From: Lactococcus hircilactis
GTDB taxonomy: Bacteria; Bacillota; Bacilli; Lactobacillales; Streptococcaceae
Reading direction: 5' to 3'
NCBI RefSeq assembly: GCF_009601015.1
Contig: NZ_WITJ01000006.1
Location: forward strand, 1 to 64,000
DNA: 64,000 nucleotides
In this document: positions 46,451-55,059 of the stretch, in pieces
Position numbering within the stretch: position 1 is the first letter of the stretch
How the letters are laid out: each line of letters opens with the position of its first letter
Position numbers and translations under genes: made by a program
The notes under the pieces: model-generated
The model's database searches: none
Told to the model about the DNA's origin: nothing
The model's input: the letters and a program-made list of their open reading frames with translations, nothing else

Positions 46451-47677
46451 ATGTTCGATCCCAAAGCAATCCGGAAATCTTTTCCGGTATTAGATCAAAA
46501 AGTCAATGACGAACCATTGGTTTATTTAGATAATGCGGCCACAACGCAAAAACCGTTGTCAGTACTGACAAAAATTCAAAGGTACTATGAAACTGATAAT
46601 GCAAACGTGCATCGTGGGGTTCATAGCTTGGCTGAGCGTGCCACAGCAGATTATGAAGCAGCACGAGAAAAAGTGCGTGCGTTCATCCATGCGCGCTCAA
46701 CAAAAGAGATTTTATTCACACGTGGGACCACAACATCACTCAATTGGGTTGCGAAATTTGCAGAACAATGCTTAAGGCCACAAGACGAGATTTTATTGTC
46801 TATTATGGAACATCATTCAAATCTTGTCCCTTGGCAGCAAGTGGCTGAAAAAACAGGGGCAAAAATTCAGTTTGTCGGGCTTAAAAATGGCGAACTTGAC
46901 ATGGAAGCACTCAAAAATAAACTCTCAGATCGGACAAAATTTGTCTCGATGACGCAGGTGTCAAATGTATTAGGATGTATTAATCCTGTTAAAGAAATTG
47001 CACAATTAGCACATGAACACGGCGCTTACATGGTCGTTGACGGTGCACAATCGACGCCTCACATGGCGATTGATGTGTGTGATATGGATGCAGACTTTTT
47101 TGCATTTAGTGGACACAAGATGCTTGGTCCCACAGGGATTGGCGTTTTGTATGGAAAAGAAGCGCTGCTCAATCAAATGAACCCTGTCGAATTTGGCGGT
47201 GAAATGATCGACTTTGTTTATGAAGATCACTCGACATGGACAGAGCTGCCTTGGAAATTTGAAGCAGGAACACCAAATATTGCGGGGGCAATTGGACTTG
47301 GGGCAGCGATTGATGAGCTGTCAGCACTGACAATGACCGATGTCGCGGCTCACGAACATGAGCTCATCAGATACGTGATGCCCAAACTGCGCGCAATTGA
47401 AGGACTAACGATTTATGGCCCTTTAGATGATGAAAAACGAAGCAGCGTTATTGCATTTAATCTTGCAGGACTACATCCACATGATGTAGCAACTGCGCTT
47501 GATATGGAAGGTGTTGCTGTTCGTGCAGGACACCACTGCGCTCAACCATTGATTACCCGTTTAAATACGGAAGTTGGAGCGACAGCGCGCGCGAGCTTTT
47601 ATATTTACAATACAAAAGCAGATTGTGACAAACTCGTAGAAGCACTTCTTAAAACAAAAGCATTTTTTAGTTTTTAA
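46451..47677 (+). CDS. sufS: Cysteine desulfurase SufS
   Basis: PLP enzyme of 408 residues that takes sulfur from cysteine and passes it to SufU. The PLP lysine is in the FAFSGHKMLGPTGIGVLYG segment (about 220-238). The catalytic Cys lies in RAGHHCAQPLI (about 356-366), the short SufS-type loop. The family start DIRKSFPVLDQ-like FDPKAIRKSFPVLDQKVNDE is present. Two palindrome copies are inside (46557, read S-V-L-T near the start, and 47319, read S-A-L-T). The next gene is an unexpected SDR, after 51 bp. Confidence 0.95.
   Translation: MFDPKAIRKSFPVLDQKVNDEPLVYLDNAATTQKPLSVLTKIQRYYETDNANVHRGVHSLAERATADYEAAREKVRAFIHARSTKEILFTRGTTTSLNWVAKFAEQCLRPQDEILLSIMEHHSNLVPWQQVAEKTGAKIQFVGLKNGELDMEALKNKLSDRTKFVSMTQVSNVLGCINPVKEIAQLAHEHGAYMVVDGAQSTPHMAIDVCDMDADFFAFSGHKMLGPTGIGVLYGKEALLNQMNPVEFGGEMIDFVYEDHSTWTELPWKFEAGTPNIAGAIGLGAAIDELSALTMTDVAAHEHELIRYVMPKLRAIEGLTIYGPLDDEKRSSVIAFNLAGLHPHDVATALDMEGVAVRAGHHCAQPLITRLNTEVGATARASFYIYNTKADCDKLVEALLKTKAFFSF
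46557..46570. repeat. Iterated palindrome, TA centre, inside sufS
   Basis: TGTCAGTACTGACA read as S-V-L-T at about residue 37. Confidence 0.9.
47319..47332. repeat. Iterated palindrome, CA centre, inside sufS
   Basis: TGTCAGCACTGACA read as S-A-L-T in the inter-domain part of SufS. Confidence 0.9.
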
Positions 47678-47728
47678 CAAGAAAAACATCTTGTTTGACA
47701 GATAAAAATAAAAATAAGGAGTCTAAAA

Positions 47729-48457
47729 ATGGTAGTAAAAGATAAAGTTGTTATTATCACAGGTGCATCATCTGGTATCGGAGAAGCAACAGCACGGATA
47801 CTAGCTGAAAAAGGAGCAAAAGTCGTCCTTGCAGCACGTAGAGAAGAAAAACTCCAAATATTATCAAAAGAACTCGGCGATAATGTCATTTATAAAGTCA
47901 CAGATGTCACAAGAATGGCAGATTTAGAAGCTTTAGCTCATTTTACGTTAGCGCAATTTGGCAAGATTGACGTTCTTGTCAATTCCGCAGGGTTATCTCC
48001 TTTTTCTAATCTAATCGATAAACACGTTTCCGAATGGGACGCGATGATTGACATCAATCTCAAAGGAACTCTTTATGGGATTGGTGCTGTTTTACCTTAT
48101 CTTGTCGCGCAACAGTCAGGACAAATTATCAATTTATCATCTATTGCAGGACACGTCGCTCATTCAGGAAGTGCCGTTTATTCAGCGACTAAGTTTGCTG
48201 TTCGTGCGCTTTCAGATAGTTTGCGCGAGGAGATGGATAAAGCACACACAAAAGTGCGTGTAACCGTGATTTCACCAGGTTGGACAGATACACCAATCAC
48301 CCAGTCAATTACGGATGAAAAATACAAAGCAAGTACACAAAAAGCAATGGCAAATAGTGGAATGCCAGTTGAACGCGTTGCAAACACGATTGTAGAGGCA
48401 ATCAATCTCCCAGAAGACAGTGAATGGAATGAAGTTATTCTGAAGTCAAAAAACTAA
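47729..48457 (+). CDS. Short-chain dehydrogenase inserted in the suf operon
   Basis: A 242-residue classical SDR. TGASSGIGEAT (about 11-21), NSAGLSP (about 87-93), the catalytic Ser in NLSSIAG and YSATK are all intact. RREEKL after the second strand suggests NADP. It resembles YdfG-type broad-specificity reductases; the substrate is not known. It has its own AAGGAG-type ribosome site and sits between sufS and sufU with a 113-codon unknown gene. Neither is part of the usual suf operon. The SDR could make use of an operon promoter without being functionally linked to it. Confidence 0.88.
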   Translation: MVVKDKVVIITGASSGIGEATARILAEKGAKVVLAARREEKLQILSKELGDNVIYKVTDVTRMADLEALAHFTLAQFGKIDVLVNSAGLSPFSNLIDKHVSEWDAMIDINLKGTLYGIGAVLPYLVAQQSGQIINLSSIAGHVAHSGSAVYSATKFAVRALSDSLREEMDKAHTKVRVTVISPGWTDTPITQSITDEKYKASTQKAMANSGMPVERVANTIVEAINLPEDSEWNEVILKSKN

Positions 48458-48468
48458 GGAGGAGAAAG

Positions 48469-48810
48469 ATGTTATCCCACAAATTTTTAGAAGCCTTAGA
48501 ATACGAAAGCGCAATTTCTTTGACATCGTGGGCAGAGAGAATAACCCCTCAGGTCACAGCAGACGCGCGCGTACTTGCACCAGCTATAGAAATGTACAAG
48601 CTGGAAAATGACATTGCTTTGAATGATAACCTTCACAGCATCATTGATATTTGTGAAGCTAAAGGACATCATGGTTATGGCATCGGTTTTAGACGCACCT
48701 CAAAAACAGTATTGATTAGCACAGGAAAGAAATTGGATAGGATGAAAGAAAAATATCCTATCTTACGTAAAGTTTTAGTGCTAATCCCAACAGATTTGGA
48801 GCAATTATAA
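48469..48810 (+). CDS. Unknown protein coupled to sufU
   Basis: A 113-residue soluble protein with no membrane segment. The sequence has a helical first half (SAISLTSWAERITPQVTADA) and a basic second half (GIGFRRTSKTVLISTGKKLD). I do not recognise the family. Ribosome site GGAGGAGA is strong. Its stop overlaps the sufU start (TAATG), so sufU translation depends on it. It follows the SDR after 11 bp and probably arrived with it. It might be a small sulfur or redox partner or an unrelated passenger; nothing in the sequence decides. Confidence 0.7.
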   Translation: MLSHKFLEALEYESAISLTSWAERITPQVTADARVLAPAIEMYKLENDIALNDNLHSIIDICEAKGHHGYGIGFRRTSKTVLISTGKKLDRMKEKYPILRKVLVLIPTDLEQL

Positions 48811-49268
48811 TGGCACTTACAAAATTAGATAATCTTTATCGTGCCGTCATTTTGGATCACTCAGCACATCCAAGACACGCTGGTGAATTAGAAGTCGGAT
48901 GCGTGATTGACTTAAATAACCCGACCTGTGGCGATGTGATTCGCTTAACAGTAGCGTTTGACGGCGAAAAAATCTCAGATATCGCATTTAGTGGGCATGG
49001 ATGTACGATTTCCACGGCCTCAGCTTCAATGATGTCAGAACTCGTTTTAGGAAAAACAAAAGCACAAGCGCTTGAACTGGCACACGTCTTTTCAGAGATG
49101 GTGACTGGAAAATCAGATCCTGCTCAAGAAAATCTTGGGGATGCTCAGTTTTTAGCTGGCGTTTCTAAATTTCCAGCACGCGTAAAATGCTCAACACTTC
49201 CTTGGAATGCGTTGAAAAAAGCACTCGATCAAGAAAAATTGACGAGTGAAGTTGCAAATGCACACTAA
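48810..49268 (+). CDS. sufU: Sulfur-transfer scaffold protein SufU
   Basis: A 152-residue zinc-dependent SufU, which relays sulfur from SufS. All three cysteines that bind zinc in this family are present: NNPTCGD (about 41), GHGCTIS (about 66) and RVKCSTLPW (about 128). The extra stretch between the second and third cysteines that distinguishes SufU from IscU is also there. Start overlaps the preceding gene (TAATG). SufB follows after 56 bp with its own ribosome site. Confidence 0.95.
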   Translation: MALTKLDNLYRAVILDHSAHPRHAGELEVGCVIDLNNPTCGDVIRLTVAFDGEKISDIAFSGHGCTISTASASMMSELVLGKTKAQALELAHVFSEMVTGKSDPAQENLGDAQFLAGVSKFPARVKCSTLPWNALKKALDQEKLTSEVANAH

Positions 49269-49324
49269 AAATCACCCATTCACATTTTAAAATTGAGTGA
49301 TGAAAAAATTGGAAAGGTAAAAAT

Positions 49325-50722
49325 ATGACTGAAGAAATCCCAGAATTGGGCGAATATAAATTCGGATTCCATGACAATGCGGAACTCGAATATACAACAG
49401 GACTTGGTTTGACTGAAGAAGTCATTCGCGAAATTTCAGCAACGAAAAAAGAACCAGAATGGATGCTTGATTTCCGTTTGAAATCTTTTGAAGTATTTAA
49501 AAAGATCGATTTACCAAAATGGGGACCGGATTTAACGGATATTGATTTTGATGATATTGTGTATTATCAAAAACCATCTGCAAAAGCGGCTCGAAATTGG
49601 GAAGATGTTCCAGAAGAGATCAAAAATACATTTGAGCGTATCGGAATCCCAGAAGCAGAGCGTTCTTATCTTGCTGGAGCTTCTGCACAATACGAATCAG
49701 AAGTCGTTTATCACAACATGAAAGACGAATTTGAAAAGTTAGGAATCGTCTTTACAGATACAGATACTGGATTGCGAGAATATCCAGAACTGTTCAAAAA
49801 ATACTTTGCAAAACTCGTTCCTCCAACAGATAATAAATTGGCTGCATTGAATTCCGCTGTTTGGTCAGGTGGCTCGTTTGTTTACGTGCCTAAAGGGGTG
49901 AAATGTGAGATTCCAATTCAAGCGTATTTTAGAATCAATAACGAAAAATCAGGACAGTTTGAGCGCACACTGATTATTGTGGAAGAAGGAGCATCCATTC
50001 AGTATGTTGAAGGATGTACTGCTCCGACATACTCCGCTAGCTCATTGCACGCTGCTGTGGTTGAAATTTTTGTTGAAGAAGGGGGATACATGCGTTATTC
50101 GACCATCCAAAACTGGTCAGATAATGTCTACAATCTCGTAACAAAACGCGCGACAGCTAAAGCCAATGCAACAGTAGAATGGGTTGATGGTAATCTTGGG
50201 TCACGTGTATCTATGAAATACCCTTCTGTCTTTTTGGACGGGCCAGGAGCACGTGGGACAATGTTGTCCATTGCATTTGCAGGTGAAGGACAAAATCAAG
50301 ATACAGGGGCAAAAATGATTCATAATGCACCAAATACTTCAAGTTCTATCATTTCAAAATCCATTTCTAAAGGTGGCGGTGCAGTAAATTATCGTGGACA
50401 AGTGAAATTTGGACCAAAATCTAAAAAATCAGCATCTCACATTGAATGTGACACGATCATTATGGACAATCTCTCACGTTCAGATACAGTACCGTATAAC
50501 GAAATCCACAATTCACAAGTTGCCCTTGAACACGAAGCAAAAGTGTCTAAGATTTCTGAAGAACAGCTGTATTATTTGATGAGTCGTGGATTGACAGAAA
50601 AAGAATCCACAGATATGATCATCATGGGCTTCATTGAACCATTTACAAAAGAATTACCAATGGAATATGCCGTCGAATTAAACCGCTTAATCTCGTATTC
50701 TATGGAAGGATCAATTGGATAA
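49325..50722 (+). CDS. sufB: Fe-S cluster assembly scaffold SufB
   Basis: A 465-residue main scaffold of the SufBCD complex on which clusters form. [15 protein letters not shown], the beta-helix repeats and [20 protein letters not shown] are the family's conserved blocks. The cluster-ligating Glu/Cys region includes [20 protein letters not shown]. The C-terminal end [20 protein letters not shown] parallels SufD. It ends the operon and is followed by a compact bidirectional terminator. Confidence 0.95.
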   Translation: MTEEIPELGEYKFGFHDNAELEYTTGLGLTEEVIREISATKKEPEWMLDFRLKSFEVFKKIDLPKWGPDLTDIDFDDIVYYQKPSAKAARNWEDVPEEIKNTFERIGIPEAERSYLAGASAQYESEVVYHNMKDEFEKLGIVFTDTDTGLREYPELFKKYFAKLVPPTDNKLAALNSAVWSGGSFVYVPKGVKCEIPIQAYFRINNEKSGQFERTLIIVEEGASIQYVEGCTAPTYSASSLHAAVVEIFVEEGGYMRYSTIQNWSDNVYNLVTKRATAKANATVEWVDGNLGSRVSMKYPSVFLDGPGARGTMLSIAFAGEGQNQDTGAKMIHNAPNTSSSIISKSISKGGGAVNYRGQVKFGPKSKKSASHIECDTIIMDNLSRSDTVPYNEIHNSQVALEHEAKVSKISEEQLYYLMSRGLTEKESTDMIIMGFIEPFTKELPMEYAVELNRLISYSMEGSIG

Positions 50723-50746
50723 ATTTCTTGATTTTAGAGCAAAAAA

Positions 50747-50768
50747 AAACACCGTTCGGTGTTTTTTT
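50747..50768. terminator. Bidirectional terminator of the suf operon and the 40-codon gene
   Basis: AACACCG and CGGTGTT form a tight hairpin around TT, with an A run on the left and a T run on the right. It lies between two convergent genes. Confidence 0.85.
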
Positions 50769-50774
50769 ATTGCA

Positions 50775-50897
50775 TTATTTTTCTTGTGCAACTTTTTGCT
50801 CTGGTTTAACGACAGTTTTCACTCCGACTTTGTTAAAGTGTTTGCTTCCGCCGCTTTTACGGTTACGTTTCCCAGCTTTTCTTGATTTATAAGCCAT
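50775..50897 (-). CDS. 40-residue highly basic protein
   Basis: A short gene of 40 codons: MAYKSRKAGKRNRKSGGSKH, then a second half with VKTVVKPEQKVAQEK. Nearly a third of the residues are Lys or Arg, mostly in the first half. It is supported by a near-consensus promoter (TTGAAA-17-TAGAAT, 50952-50980), a ribosome site (AAAGGA, 8 nt before ATG) and a shared terminator. It looks like a nucleic-acid- or ribosome-binding protein, but I do not recognise it. The leader can fold onto the start codon (see findings), as in autoregulated ribosomal protein genes. Confidence 0.8.
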   Translation of the reverse strand: MAYKSRKAGKRNRKSGGSKHFNKVGVKTVVKPEQKVAQEK

Positions 50898-50936
50898 TTT
50901 TGGTATCCTTTCATTATTTCTAACGCCAAAAATGGC
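50893..50936 (-). promoter_or_regulatory. Start-codon-trapping hairpin of the 40-codon gene
   Basis: The leader segment GCCATTTTTGG (50926-50936, minus strand) is the exact complement of CCAAAAATGGC (50893-50903), which includes the ATG. The 11-bp stem hides the start codon and leaves the ribosome site in the 22-nt loop. Confidence 0.65.
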
Positions 50937-50951
50937 ATCATTCATTTTCTT

Positions 50952-50980
50952 ATTCTACCATAATTGTGCGCGTCTTTCAA
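50952..50980 (-). promoter_or_regulatory. Promoter of the 40-codon gene
   Basis: Minus strand TTGAAA (50975-50980), 17-bp spacer, TAGAAT (50952-50957). The rest of the gap up to 51120 contains only the palindrome copy at 51040-51053. Confidence 0.75.
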
Positions 50981-51039
50981 GATTTTCTGTTGTTTGATGG
51001 TGCATCATAAAAAAGAAGTCGTTTTAAGCGATTTTTTTC

Positions 51040-51053
51040 TGTCAGTACTGACA
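51040..51053. repeat. Iterated palindrome, TA centre, between divergent genes
   Basis: TGTCAGTACTGACA extended to TTTTCTGTCAG / CTGACAGAAAA, between two genes transcribed away from each other. It cannot be a terminator of either, so the palindrome here is not explained by termination. Confidence 0.9.
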
Positions 51054-51120
51054 GAAAATTTTCGAGATGCCCTTAAATCAAAAGTATGTTACTTTTTTTT
51101 AAAAAAAGCGAAAAAGTATT

Positions 51121-51148
51121 TTGATTTTCGCAAACGAACTGTTATAAT
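51121..51148 (+). promoter_or_regulatory. Promoter of the anion permease gene
   Basis: TTGATT (51121-51126), 16-bp spacer, TATAAT (51143-51148) with extended TG. Confidence 0.75.
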
Positions 51149-51187
51149 TAAAGAAGTGTGTTTTAACAATAAAAGTTAGGGGAAAAG

Positions 51188-52366
51188 ATGGAACATACCT
51201 CGTTTGAAGCTGGAAATAAAAAGATTCTGACTAAAATTTGGCAATTTTTTTACAGAGATAAAGTTTTTTTAATTTCTTTCTTCATTGCGCTCAATGCAAT
51301 GGTTTTTGGGCAAGCGCATTTTACAACTAAGTTTTTTGATTGGAAAGTCATTGCGACGGTTTTTGGATTAATGCTTGTGATTGGTGGGTTTAGAGAATCT
51401 GGACTTTTGCGCTATATCGGTGAGACGATGGTCAGTAAATCCAAAACAACGCGACAACTCGTCCGTTTTACAACGAATTTGACTTTTTTCTTAGCTGTAT
51501 TTTTTACCAATGACCTCACGATTTTGACCATGCTTCCATTGTATCTCTACATTACAAAGCACGTCGAAAATCGAAAAAGTGTTTATTTAGGTGCTGCGTT
51601 TATTGTGCCAGCCTGTCACATGGGCTCAACCTTGCTTCCATTTGGAAACCCTCATAATCTTTATGTTTATAATTTTTTCCACATGTCCACCAATAATTTA
51701 GAATTTTTCAAAGGAACGATTCCAATGTGGTTAATGGGATTACTTGTTTTAAATCTCGCGTGTTTTTTAATTGATCGTGATCCGATTCATGTTGATACAA
51801 AACCCAAAGATTTTAATATCGTTGAAGTGATGGTTTTTGTTGCATTGATGGTGTTAATGGCAACTTCTGTTTTTACAAAGGTTGCGATTGGGGGAATAAA
51901 TTTCTACTGGTTTGCAGCAGGAATCACTGCTTTAATTGTATTTCTTTATAAACGTGAATTATTTAAAACTGCCGATTATCATCTGATTTTGACCTTCATG
52001 TGCTTCTTTATTATTGTTGGAAATCTTGTGGATATTGATCAAATTACAACGTTTGTGTCTCATATTGGATCCAGTTCTCAAGGTGCATTTCTTGGCACGG
52101 TTTTGATTAGTCAGGTAATTTCAAATATCTCCTCTGCTGTTTTAATGTCTCCTTTTACCAGCCATGGGATGGCCGTTTTATTGGGAGCTGATGTTGGTGG
52201 CGTCGGAATGCTTACAGCGTCTATGGCCACGTTGATTGCTTACAAAGTCATTGCCATTCAAGCGCGCGGAGAATTAGCAGGATTTGCGAGATATTTTGCT
52301 TATTGCATGGTTGCTTTCTTGATTATTTTATCCGTTTTAGGATTGATTGTTGTTTCTGTCATTTAA
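51188..52366 (+). CDS. Anion permease of the ArsB/NhaD (ion transporter) superfamily
   Basis: A 392-residue inner-membrane protein with about 11 helices in two inverted halves. Each half has a re-entrant loop with an Asn/Ser-rich turn: TNDLTILTMLPLY in the first and SQVISNISSAVLMSPF in the second. GFRESGLLRYIG and LPFGNPHNLYVYNF are also conserved. This is the fold of ArsB, NhaD and citrate/dicarboxylate carriers. The substrate is not evident; no arsR, arsC or citrate genes are close. Single-gene transcript with a hairpin terminator. Confidence 0.85.
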   Translation: MEHTSFEAGNKKILTKIWQFFYRDKVFLISFFIALNAMVFGQAHFTTKFFDWKVIATVFGLMLVIGGFRESGLLRYIGETMVSKSKTTRQLVRFTTNLTFFLAVFFTNDLTILTMLPLYLYITKHVENRKSVYLGAAFIVPACHMGSTLLPFGNPHNLYVYNFFHMSTNNLEFFKGTIPMWLMGLLVLNLACFLIDRDPIHVDTKPKDFNIVEVMVFVALMVLMATSVFTKVAIGGINFYWFAAGITALIVFLYKRELFKTADYHLILTFMCFFIIVGNLVDIDQITTFVSHIGSSSQGAFLGTVLISQVISNISSAVLMSPFTSHGMAVLLGADVGGVGMLTASMATLIAYKVIAIQARGELAGFARYFAYCMVAFLIILSVLGLIVVSVI

Positions 52367-52369
52367 TTC

Positions 52370-52396
52370 AAAGTTGGCGAAAGTCAGCTTTTTTTC
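52370..52396 (+). terminator. Terminator after the anion permease gene
   Basis: AAAGTTG and CAGCTTT (one G-U) pair around an 8-nt loop, then T's. Confidence 0.7.
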
Positions 52397-52462
52397 TTTT
52401 GAAGACTTGTTCTTTTTTAAGAAAACGAGTATAATAAAACAAAAATAAAAAAGGAAATGATT

Positions 52463-53023
52463 ATGGAAATACGATACGCTAGGGTTTCTGATGCGCAAGC
52501 TTGTCTTGAAATTTATACCCCTTATGTCTTAAATACAGCGATTACGTTTGAATTAGAAGTGCCAACACTCAAAGCATTTGAAACACGCATTCAAAAAATT
52601 TCCACTGAATTTCCTTATTTAGTGGCGTGTGAAAATGGAGAAATTCTAGGGTATGCGTACGCTTCACGCTATCGTGAGAGAAAAGCTTACGATTGGGTCG
52701 TTGAACTCTCTATTTACGTGAACAAAAATGCACAAGCACAGGGGCTTGGGACAGCGTTATATCACACGTTGCTGTCAGCACTGACAAAACTTCATTATCA
52801 GCGCGCGTATGCGTGTATCACGTATCCTAATGATCAAAGCATTCAATTTCATGAAAAATTGGGATTTGAACCGATTGGACAATTTAAAAAATCAGGCTAT
52901 AAGTTTGAAAAATGGTTTGACATCCTCTGGATGGAGCTTGCGCTACAAGAAAGTGAAAAACTAGCCCAAGTTCTTCTTTTGTCAGCACTGACAGAACGTG
53001 AAAAAAATGCTCTCATCCAATAA
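52463..53023 (+). CDS. GNAT acetyltransferase (phosphinothricin acetyltransferase-like)
   Basis: A 186-residue acetyl-CoA-dependent N-acetyltransferase. The start is MEIRYARVSDAQACLEIYTP. ELSIYVNKNAQAQGLGTALY (with the Q/RxxGxG/A acetyl-CoA loop) and ITYPNDQSIQFHEKLGFEPI are typical of the Pat/Bar/MnaT group, which acetylates methionine sulfone-like compounds or the herbicide phosphinothricin. I choose ATG 52463 over 52457, because AAGGA at 52451 is 2 nt from the first and 7 nt from the second. Two palindrome copies (52773, 52980) are inside, both read S-A-L-T. The second is 14 codons from the stop. Confidence 0.9.
   Translation: MEIRYARVSDAQACLEIYTPYVLNTAITFELEVPTLKAFETRIQKISTEFPYLVACENGEILGYAYASRYRERKAYDWVVELSIYVNKNAQAQGLGTALYHTLLSALTKLHYQRAYACITYPNDQSIQFHEKLGFEPIGQFKKSGYKFEKWFDILWMELALQESEKLAQVLLLSALTEREKNALIQ
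52773..52786. repeat. Iterated palindrome, CA centre, inside the GNAT gene
   Basis: TGTCAGCACTGACA read S-A-L-T in the acetyl-CoA-site helix region. Confidence 0.9.
52980..52993. repeat. Iterated palindrome, CA centre, near the GNAT gene end
   Basis: TGTCAGCACTGACA read S-A-L-T in the C-terminal tail, beyond the conserved fold, 47 bp before another copy at 53040. Confidence 0.9.
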
Positions 53024-53028
53024 ACGAC

Positions 53029-53068
53029 AAAAAAATTGCTGTCAGTACTGACAAAAAGGCAATTTTTT
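53029..53068 (+). terminator. GNAT gene terminator with the palindrome in its stem
   Basis: AAAATTGC and GCAATTTT enclose TGTCAGTACTGACA (53040-53053), then a T run. The palindrome is the inner part of the hairpin. Confidence 0.8.
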
Positions 53069-53105
53069 ATTTTGTCAAAAATATAAGAATAAAAGTAAGA
53101 TATAA

Positions 53106-53134
53106 TTGACTTTTAGAATATTATAGTTTATAAT
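53106..53134 (+). promoter_or_regulatory. Promoter of the XRE regulator-membrane protein pair
   Basis: TTGACT (53106-53111), 17-bp spacer, TATAAT (53129-53134). Confidence 0.85.
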
Positions 53135-53161
53135 TTGTTTAAAAGAAAAAGAAGGAGTACG

Positions 53162-53398
53162 ATGGAAAAAAACAAAAATTTGAAACTGAAAGCAGCACGA
53201 ACACTCCTTGGAATGACACAAAATGATCTCGCTATCGCTGTGGGAGTGACCAGACAAACCATCGTTGCTGTTGAATCTGGAAAATATAATCCGACCATTA
53301 CACTTTGCCTTGACATCTGTCATGCACTCGGTAAAACACTAGATGAGTTATTTTGGCAAGACGATAATGACCAAAATGAAAGAAGGGATAAAAAATGA
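53162..53398 (+). CDS. XRE-family regulator
   Basis: A 78-residue regulator consisting almost only of an HTH_3 domain: LKAARTLLGMTQNDLAIAVG, VTRQTIVAVESGKYNPTITL and the helix LDICHALGKTLDELF. The start MEKNKNLKLK (ATG 53162) has AAGGAG upstream; a longer frame to 53135 is rejected. It overlaps the next gene by 4 bp. Small XRE proteins coupled to a membrane protein gene with a YDERQ motif are common in Firmicutes, and the regulator probably controls that pair. Confidence 0.9.
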   Translation: MEKNKNLKLKAARTLLGMTQNDLAIAVGVTRQTIVAVESGKYNPTITLCLDICHALGKTLDELFWQDDNDQNERRDKK

Positions 53399-53940
53399 CG
53401 CAGCATCAATGGGGGTTTTTCTTTGGAATAATTTTTGGATTTTTGATTCTTTTTATCGCGTTTTGGGTGAGAAGAAAACAAAATAAAAATCGAACGCACT
53501 ACGACGAGCGTCAAAAACTGATCCATGCGATCGTAATCAAACATAGCTTCATCCTCTTGATTGTCCTTCTCTTTGTAAACAGTGCAATCGTTACGATAAT
53601 CACACCTTACACGAGTCCGATCAGACAAAGTTTGATTCTTTGTGGTGTGGTAAGTTTTTATTATATGCTTGAGCTTAACATTCGTGGAGCTTATTTTGGG
53701 ATGGATATGGATCGTAAAAAAATCCGATTCTATAAGCTCTTATGGTGTTTTTATCTATTGACCTTCATTCCAGATCTGTATCGATTTATCAGTGGACGAC
53801 TCCAGTGGCAAATCAAAGGAGTTTTGAGTGATGCTGGGGCACATTTCTTACTTTGGTTATGGCTATTTGCACTTTACAGTATCATTGTTTGCTTTTGGGA
53901 ATTGAATGCAAAAAGAGAAAAAAAAGAAAATAAATTATAA
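53395..53940 (+). CDS. Membrane protein coupled to an XRE regulator
   Basis: A 181-residue membrane protein with four to five helices. After the first helix (FFFGIIFGFLILFIAFWVRR) comes THYDERQKLIHA. The YDERQ motif recurs in small membrane proteins encoded next to XRE regulators. The middle has Arg/Asp-rich MDMDRKKIRFYK between helices. Function unknown; membrane sensor or immunity-type roles are possible. The ATGA overlap with the regulator makes the two an operon, and no terminator is seen before the next promoter. Confidence 0.75.
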   Translation: MTQHQWGFFFGIIFGFLILFIAFWVRRKQNKNRTHYDERQKLIHAIVIKHSFILLIVLLFVNSAIVTIITPYTSPIRQSLILCGVVSFYYMLELNIRGAYFGMDMDRKKIRFYKLLWCFYLLTFIPDLYRFISGRLQWQIKGVLSDAGAHFLLWLWLFALYSIIVCFWELNAKREKKENKL

Positions 53941-53976
53941 AAATTAGAAAATTATTTCATTTTGATTAAAAATGGA

Positions 53977-54005
53977 TTGTAGCAGATTTGTGAAAATGAT
54001 ATAAT
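53977..54005 (+). promoter_or_regulatory. Promoter of the ABC-2 exporter operon, with a leader hairpin
   Basis: TTGTAG (53977-53982), 17-bp spacer, TATAAT (54000-54005). The 130-nt leader has GAGCA...TGCTC followed by a T run (about 54050-54092), a possible attenuator with a long loop. Confidence 0.6.
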
Positions 54006-54142
54006 GAGTTTAATTTAAAGCCATAAAAAAGGAGAATCGGATAAAAAACGAGCAATAAACTGTTGAAAAAAGTGAATCACGAATGCTCTTTTTGCTGCGA
54101 TAAGCGGTTTAAGAACATCAACTTTGAGTGAAAAGGAGACTC

Positions 54143-55048
54143 ATGACTTTAAAACTAGAACACGTCACAAAGCGATTTGGTGAAAAAATTGCAGTGAATG
54201 ATTTAACGATGCAGATTCAACCTGGCGAGGTGCTGGGTTTGATCGGACAAAATGGGGCGGGAAAAACGACCACTTTTCGAATGATTTTAAAATTTATCAC
54301 CTTAGATCAAGGTGAAATCACATGGAAAGGAGAAGCGATTAGTCAAAAAACAAAAGAAAGAATCGGTTTTCTTCCAGAAGAGCGTGGTTTATATCAGAAA
54401 ATGACGGTAGAAGATCAGATTTTGTACTTTGCTGAATTACACGGGATGAAAAGATCTGATGCGCGTGTGCAATTGCAAGAATGGATGAAGCGTCTTGAAG
54501 TCGTTGGAAAAGCAACGGATAAAGTACAAACATTATCAAAAGGAAATGCTCAAAAAGTTCAATTTATCGCAACACTTTTACACCAACCAGATTTTCTGAT
54601 TTTAGATGAACCCTTTACTGGACTCGATCCAGTTAATACAGAGCTTTTACGTAATGAAATAAAACGATGTCGAGATCATGGTGCAGCGGTCATTTTTTCA
54701 AATCATAATATGAGTGATGTGGAGCGATTATCAGATACATTAGTGATGCTAAAAGATGGTCAAACGATTTTGCACGGAACAGTGCAAAAGATTCGTGAAG
54801 CATACGGTAGAACAAGAGTGTATGTTGAATCAAAAGTACCAGATCAGGATTTACTCAACATCCCAGGGGTTTTATCACTGACAAAACAAGGCTCAGGGCG
54901 GTCCATCAAGATTGAACACTCAGACATTGGACGAGAAATCTTTAAAACTGTCACACAAGAAGGGTATGTCCAAGCTTTTGTTCAAGCACCGCCTTCTTTG
55001 GATGAGATTTTCAGAATGGAAGCTTCAAGCCATCAACCACTTGATTAG
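54143..55048 (+). CDS. ABC exporter ATPase (NatA-like)
   Basis: A 301-residue ATPase of the CcmA/NatA class. Walker A GQNGAGKTT (about 35-43), signature LSKGNAQKVQF (the variant SKGN, usual for this class) and Walker B LILDEPFTGLDPVN are present. The C-terminal DUF4162-like domain follows (about 215-301). Start ATG 54143 has AAAGGAGA 4 nt before it. It works with the following permease in an efflux system; related pairs export sodium, drugs or lantibiotics. Confidence 0.88.
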   Translation: MTLKLEHVTKRFGEKIAVNDLTMQIQPGEVLGLIGQNGAGKTTTFRMILKFITLDQGEITWKGEAISQKTKERIGFLPEERGLYQKMTVEDQILYFAELHGMKRSDARVQLQEWMKRLEVVGKATDKVQTLSKGNAQKVQFIATLLHQPDFLILDEPFTGLDPVNTELLRNEIKRCRDHGAAVIFSNHNMSDVERLSDTLVMLKDGQTILHGTVQKIREAYGRTRVYVESKVPDQDLLNIPGVLSLTKQGSGRSIKIEHSDIGREIFKTVTQEGYVQAFVQAPPSLDEIFRMEASSHQPLD

Positions 55049-55059
55049 GAGAATTAAAA

